NCBI GenBank assembly: GCA_009617715.1
Contig: VTFK01000163.1
Coordinates: 248,001 to 312,000 of the forward strand
Direction: 5' to 3'
DNA: 64,000 bases
Origin: Plectrocnemia conspersa
Taxonomy: Eukaryota; Arthropoda; Insecta; Trichoptera; Polycentropodidae
Made by a program: the position numbers and the translations under genes. Below the pieces are notes generated by a model. It saw only the letters and a program-made list of their open reading frames with translations. It ran no database searches and was not told the DNA's origin. Positions 58,137-64,000 of the stretch are shown piece after piece; within the stretch, counting starts at the first letter, position 1; each line of letters starts with the position of its first letter.

Positions 58137-58618
58137 TGTTACAGTGAATGTGTATTATCAGTGAAGTTATATTTTCACTGCCGTTTCAATGAAATCATAA
58201 CTGAATACATTTTCACCAGTAGATCTATATCTACTAACAAAAATATAAATCAAGTGATAAGCGCTAAAATGTCTATAAAATTCAATTTGACATTTGCGAA
58301 ACGTCCATTTGCTGTCCAAACGAAACATAACCAAATGAATTAATCAAACTTAATTTGACCGAATGAAAGTTCTAAAACTATAATTTGTTATTACATTTTT
58401 ATTGAGTGCAAAAATAAATTTTGTTTTTTTATTTTATTTTAGGTTTGCGTTTAAACAGCAAATGGACGTTTCGCAACTGTCAAATAATCTTTAATTGACA
58501 TTTTAGTACAGTATAAAATTTCTATAGGGCGTATCAGTAAAATCATATTTTACGTTACTAGAAATATATATCTACCGGTGAAAATGTATTCGGATATGAT
58601 TTCACTGAAACGCCAGGA
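58137..58618. mobile_element. foldback element, copy 2, with long inverted arms
   Basis: The left end tgttacagtgaatgtgtatt matches copy 1. Internally, gcgaaacgtccatttgctg (about 58297-58315) is mirrored by cagcaaatggacgtttcgc (about 58457-58475), and cgtttcaatgaaatcataac by gatatgatttcactgaaacg. Most of the 480 bp therefore folds back on itself. The open frame at 58104-58343 lies across one arm and is not a gene. Confidence 0.7.
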
Positions 58619-60223
58619 AAAATATAAACTAATTATAGGTTAATTACTGTAGTTTAGGTTTGACTTAATTTATTTTAAATATTGTAGTATTTTGTCGAAC
58701 AATGTGACGTCACAATTCTGTGAATCTCTGAATCATGTAGAAATACGCACACCAGATTATCCGTTTAGTAAACAAATACAGTTTTACTAATACCAAGAAG
58801 TGAAATTTTAAATAATGTTAGTAAAATTATATTTGTACTAGTCAAAAAAAACTTCACTGATGATACATATTTATTGAAACATATATATAATATAAAGACG
58901 TATGTATTATATGTATATATACTACATATATGAAGCAAAAAATAATAAAAAAATTGTAGCTGGGTCCAGTTTTTTAATGATAGCGCATTTTTATAAATAA
59001 ATAAACTATCAAAATATTTACCGTGCCTTCGAATATAATAAATTGGTGAATTTAAGATTTATAAAAAATATTTGTATGTATTCATATGTTTAAAAAAAAT
59101 GGCTGTAGAAGAAAATTGTGGAACGATTTAAATTATTGTATAAACATACATTCATACATAAATATATTGTCTAATTTATTAATTATTTTGCTACGTAATA
59201 GACTGAATTAGTTTAATATATTATTTAGAGCAGGGAAAGTCATAAATCAATTACGTCTTAATACAAGATTGCTGACACAGTTGGAAAAACGACTCCAATT
59301 CGCGGAAAGCACAAAAAACTTGGCGAACAATCTTGGGTTTTCGAGAACAGTTTAATTTTCGATGCTCTCCACATAGACTGAAAGACGCTATTATTGCTAT
59401 AAATCTAATCATCTCAATTACACCAAACAGCTATATTTATCATTGAACATTAGAAAATAAAATAAATAGGTAACGTGTACGGAAGTTAAAATCCTTCATT
59501 TTAGTCTAGAAAAATCTTTGAAAGACAATAAGAGTGTAACGTGATTTGGCAGCTACTAAAAGTAGAGCAAAGTAATTTATATAAACAAAAATCATGACAA
59601 AAGGAAACTCAATATAACTCTCTTAGCTTTGTTTGATTTTTTTGGCGCCACGTAAAAATTTTCACGCTGCTATTCTATTTATTATTGTTTCGACGATTGC
59701 ATCTTTTGGAACTGAAGTCCGATTACCCAACATTTTTCAGATTCTTTCAACAGATAAATTCGTTTCAAGCGACGACAATGTTTCCGAGAGCCGTCACCTA
59801 CGAATATACGTTATAAATATTTTTATTGGAATTTTAGACATGATCTATTTTATTCAATTAAACAGGACATTACTCTTCTTATTATTTTATGTAAAATAGT
59901 TTTTTAAAAAAAAAGATCGATGAAAAATAAACTAATAATATAATAATACCGTTAATTTATATTTTTAACAAAATAATAAGAACTATAAAAAGGTAATATG
60001 TATTTGAAACTCAAACCACAGAGGAAAAATAAAAAATCTAATCTCAAAAAATCTAACACTCGAAGAATCACCGTAAAACCAACGACGATCACGGTACCTA
60101 CTCCCAGCTATGCTATTATTGACGACTACAGGCAATACTCTCAGACGCTCAAGACTACGCCACCCGATACTGACACATACATTATTTTTTTCATATTTAG
60201 TAAATTATATTATGTATAATACT

Positions 60224-60456
60224 GTTGGAACCAACAAATACCCTACATGTTATTTTGTTAAAAATAAATTCGCAATCACTATTTCTTGGCTGGCCCTCGA
60301 CCACACTAAAGTGGTGATCCACCGACGGATCTGGGGCGGGCCTCACCGTTTCTTGTTGGTATATGTATAAACATAATGATCCACCGACGTGATCTGGACA
60401 CGAAAATTTAATTCGTGCCTCAAAACATATATTCACCTACCGTTGGTTCTAATATA
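60224..60456. repeat. possible small element with inverted ends and internal repeat
   Basis: ttggaaccaac near 60225 is mirrored by gttggttctaa near 60442 (10 of 11). Inside, gatccaccgac occurs twice (about 60317 and 60381), followed by ggatctgg and gtgatctgg. GC content is above the surroundings. Class unknown. Confidence 0.35.
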
Positions 60457-63400
60457 ATTCCGTACTTTTGTTTCTGAGGAACTGCCTTTTGATTTAAACA
60501 TGTATGCAAATACAATAAGAACATATTTTTTCGTTTACTAGCGATAGATCCAATCATGGGCAATAGTAGAATATTCTATGCGTTTGTTTAAGAGTGATAA
60601 ATGCTATTTCTAAACTTAAATTCATAGAATATAGTGCATTGACATACAATATTTGGTATGTAGAATAACACTGCCAAGTCTTTAATTTCGTGATTTTAAA
60701 AATCTGTATCACAATATTCAAGTAAATTTATTTGAAGAATGTTATAGCTCATTATAACAATACGTACTATGTATATTTGTGCTCTGCCTTAACATAAACA
60801 GTGGCTTAGATATTACAATACCAAATTAATATTAATTGGTATCAATGCGAAATACTTACTTATGTAATCGTAATATTCATAACTAAAAGTTGTATGCTCC
60901 GTTAATAATTTATCGACCCTAACATTTGTTTATTATCCTAGGTCGCTAGTCAATGCCCAGATCCATCCATGGTGATTCATTGTTCCCATCGGAAGCTTGG
61001 AATAGCGTTGGAACTGAGCAATTAGCGCGATTTTCTCGCGCGACTTCTAATTCATTCGTGATACTAAATCGTCCCAGACCCAAACTATTGGCAACAATTC
61101 GATAATAAAAAAGAGATAAACAGAAATAAGATGACCGACGAGTTCTAGGCGGAAAAAATCTCTAGTTTTTTTCTTTGCGCTGAGGCCGATTTTTATTGTT
61201 GAAGCTCTATGAATAGCTACATTGTTTATTGGCAAAACGGTAACACATTTTTCTTGTCTCGTTTGATGGTTCATTGCGAGCTTTCCAAGTGCGAAAGAAG
61301 CTTTTAAGTGAACTTCTTTAATGGATCCAATACATAAAACAGATCGTGCTTTTGACCTGTTTATGTGCAAAAATACATACAATTTTTTACCTCTCAGTGC
61401 GAGGTCTTTGCCTTTGCACAAATGCGCAGGTCTGTACTAAACAATCATTAAAATATCATCAGCCAAAAGCATTAGCGATCCTTAAAAGTTTAGCGTCCCC
61501 AGAAAAAAGCTCAAAAGCGCATGTTCATGAAAAGAGCTCTTTGGCAAACGCTTTTTATCGCATGCGATGTAATTGTTTATTTATATACTTGTTTTCGACT
61601 TTAAAATTGTTTTTGTTAAATTATTTTGCAGTTTTATTTATAAATACGAGAACGATGTAAACAGGACAGAAATAATATATTATCAAACTACATTTAATAA
61701 TTATCAAAATCTAAAAGTTAACCATTATTAATGAAGCATTGTTTGCTACGTCAACTAAAAGCTAATCTATATATATAGATATATAGTAATTCCTCGAGTT
61801 TTGAAAGTTTTCATGTTAAAACATAAATTCGAGAATTTTTTGATACAATGTGTTAGTTTCAAAGGATATGTGAAAATAAAATGGTCCTTCATACATACAC
61901 TTAAAATGATGTAAGTTAAATTAGTATTTATTCATAAACGTACATATTGTAAAAAACATATATATATATATATACATATATAAATTTAGGTATAGACTAA
62001 TTACAAAAATATCGATTCAGAGTTACTTGTATTATTTAGTCTACGGAATATAACTGGACATTATTTCCCTGTGATAAACTGTACTTAATTAAATGAACTG
62101 TTACCAGATTTTCCGGCGTCTTTTTTGGCGAAAAAGTCACATCCCTTCGGCCTCAAAACCCGAAAATAAAAGCAATCCAGAGACTGATAGAAACGCTATC
62201 ACGAAAAAATCACCAAAAAAATCCATTTTAATTATCTATATAGTTTCAAAAAAAATTTTCTTTAATTCGGAAATTTAGCGGTTTTGAAGCGTTATTCTTA
62301 AAGTATTAAATATGTTAAATTGTTTAACGCGACGACCAATATACTCTCGCAAATTATTATTGAATATAAAGAAGATGTTTAACTGTAATTTGACGCTGAA
62401 TGTGTTAAGAGTTCTAACAAAGAAAACATGCCAATCAATATGCGTGTATATTGTAGAAGCGTTTTAGTCGAACGTTGCAAAGCTTCTAGTTACTAATTTT
62501 ATTTTAATTCAAGATACCATCATTACATTCATAAGCAACGAATTACATATATTTTTGACAATTTTCTCTACCATATAAATAAACTAGTGATCACATTAGA
62601 GATTAAGATGGATCAGAGTTTAAATCTAAAATTCAAAGGTTTAGAATTAATTAAGTGAATCGTTTTAATATTATATATATAAATAAATATATTAGTCGGA
62701 ATTATTACTTTTAGTTAAATAAATTGTATAAAACTATAAATAATTAATGAAATAATTATCTTATTAATAAATACAATGTTGTGTCTTGTAACAAATGCTT
62801 TTCTTTCTGTTTTAATTATCGTATCAAAATAACATGATCACATAGTTGAATGAAATATAGTTATTGCATTTAGTTTTAATATAATTACGATGAAATTAAA
62901 TTATCTGTATAATTTTGATGAAAAAACATATGTGATATATTTATACAGAAATACATAAATTACAATAAATAGGCTATTAGAATGACTTCTATCGTACTAT
63001 AGTTACTAATTTGTGTTCCACCGCAAAGCTATTTCTTATTTTGCTGTGGAATATCAGAAACGACTGTTCGCGAAAAACACGAACCGTCAATCAGGCGAGA
63101 TGGAAAAGTTCGATTGTTATTCGCGTATGTGCGAAAATTAGCGTTCCCATTATAAATTTTCCCGTCGTATAGCTTAGGCTAGTATTTATAGTCCATTTAT
63201 AAATTATTTCAACAACATTAGAATGTCGTAACCGAAACGCTTTATAACTGGTTCAATGTAAACATGAACGGTTTGGCGTGCCAGACGAATAATGCCACAC
63301 TTTAACGGCTTCCTTCTAAACAATGCAAACTTATTTTAACAGTAAAAAATCTATATACATCTAAAGTATTTCAAGTCAATTTTATTAATAAAGCGATCTG

Positions 63401-64000
63401 GTCAATATAGATATACGAAGAAGATTTTAGCAGGAAGTGGAAGGAAGTTCCTCGCTCTTCTGCCTGTGATATTATAGTTCAAGATGTCTGAGGAAGTTTT
63501 GCAAACAATTTACAAAAACAAGATAAATCATACATGTTTTTTATAATATAACATATTAATGAAAGTTTATTTAAAACGAGACTATGAATCTTAGATAGTA
63601 AGTTGGAGGTGTCTGTAAGAATACGGGCGTGCTACTCGAAGGCTGCTAGGTCCATAGGCACCGCTCGTGGGACTTAGGACGCGCGTGTTATACATAAATC
63701 ACTACAGTAAGTAAGTCGCTATTTTTAAATAAAAAACGATTTCATAATTATCTGTGTATTTTTTAAATACTTACCGTTAGAAATAATTGTTAAAATTTTA
63801 AAGAAAAATCACTATATTAGAATGCACAATAATTATAAAATATAAAAAATACATAAATGGTAATCACTGTGGTGCAAAAATTAAACCATTTGTCACCTCT
63901 AAATAATATATTGGACTCGTCGCTATGAACGGTTAAAAAAGAATTACATTGTCTCGTTCACAAGTAGCTATTTTTATTCATTCGTGTAATATGATTATTT

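Larger units (their letters stand above)
43690..64000. other. gene-poor 20-kb region upstream of troponin C
   Basis: No gene could be supported. The stretch holds LINE and Tigger-like remains, MITE and foldback copies, a 64-bp tandem repeat, hairpins, and a GC-rich island at about 55735-56240. Other GC-richer blocks without convincing frames lie near 49370-49740, 51050-52200, 59240-59800, 60960-61560, 63040-63300 and 63590-63700; these are candidates for distant regulatory elements or undetected short exons. Confidence 0.45.

Noticed and set aside
58104..58343. 79-codon plus-strand open frame
   Set aside because: It spans the end and one arm of the foldback element at 58137-58618.
61047..61421. 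124-codon minus-strand open frame, the longest in the right half
   Set aside because: It overlaps a 104-codon plus-strand frame (61346-61660), has no recognisable domain, and mixes charged and hydrophobic runs without a protein-like pattern.
63484..63540. ATG with decent context (aagATGTCTGAGGAAG)
   Set aside because: Only about 18 codons before a stop, without a convincing donor or downstream exon in the window.

Overview
The window is nuclear DNA of an arthropod, most likely an insect. The evidence is a complete insect-type troponin C gene, short GT-AG introns alongside multi-kilobase ones, strongly AT-rich intergenic DNA, and debris of animal transposons (mariner, hAT, piggyBac-like and Tigger-like MITEs, LINE reverse transcriptase, tRNA-derived SINEs). 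The order cannot be fixed from sequence alone. There is no bacterial operon, rRNA gene, intact tRNA gene or CRISPR array. Most short open frames are chance frames in AT-rich DNA.

Three protein-coding genes could be rebuilt exon by exon with intact reading frames. (1) A cytochrome b561 gene (+) has exons at 2366-2400, 6564-6796, 6867-7075 and 7698-7867, followed by one of two alternative last exons, 9502-9664 or 12921-13071. It encodes a six-helix di-heme transmembrane ferric/ascorbate-type reductase with two different C-termini. (2) An NCKIPSD/SPIN90-like gene (+), 18214-24624, has 11 exons and encodes 631 residues, with an N-terminal SH3 domain and a C-terminal helical region of the Arp2/3-activating SPIN90 family. 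(3) A troponin C gene (-), 43515 down to 26977, has six exons and encodes 151 residues. The start codon stands alone in the first exon, and a 14.3-kb intron splits the gene. SPIN90 and troponin C are convergent, tail to tail.

Layout: 1-2365 intergenic with two dispersed repeats; 2366-13071 cytochrome b561 with MITEs and a SINE in its introns; 13072-18213 intergenic with a small MITE and one doubtful open frame; 18214-24624 SPIN90-like gene, with a dead mariner and a TTAA-flanked MITE in introns; 24625-26976 convergent spacer with a MITE; 26977-43515 troponin C, whose giant intron holds LINE, SINE, foldback and palindromic elements; about 43560-43680 its apparent promoter; 43690-64000 a gene-poor stretch with decayed transposons and one GC-rich island (about 55735-56240) holding two unrecognised coding-like frames.

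The three genes have no obvious common pathway. I found no convincing previously undescribed system. The most notable points are the duplicated last exon of cytochrome b561, the ATG-only exon and promoter of troponin C, several repeat families with more than one copy in the window, and the unexplained GC-rich island.
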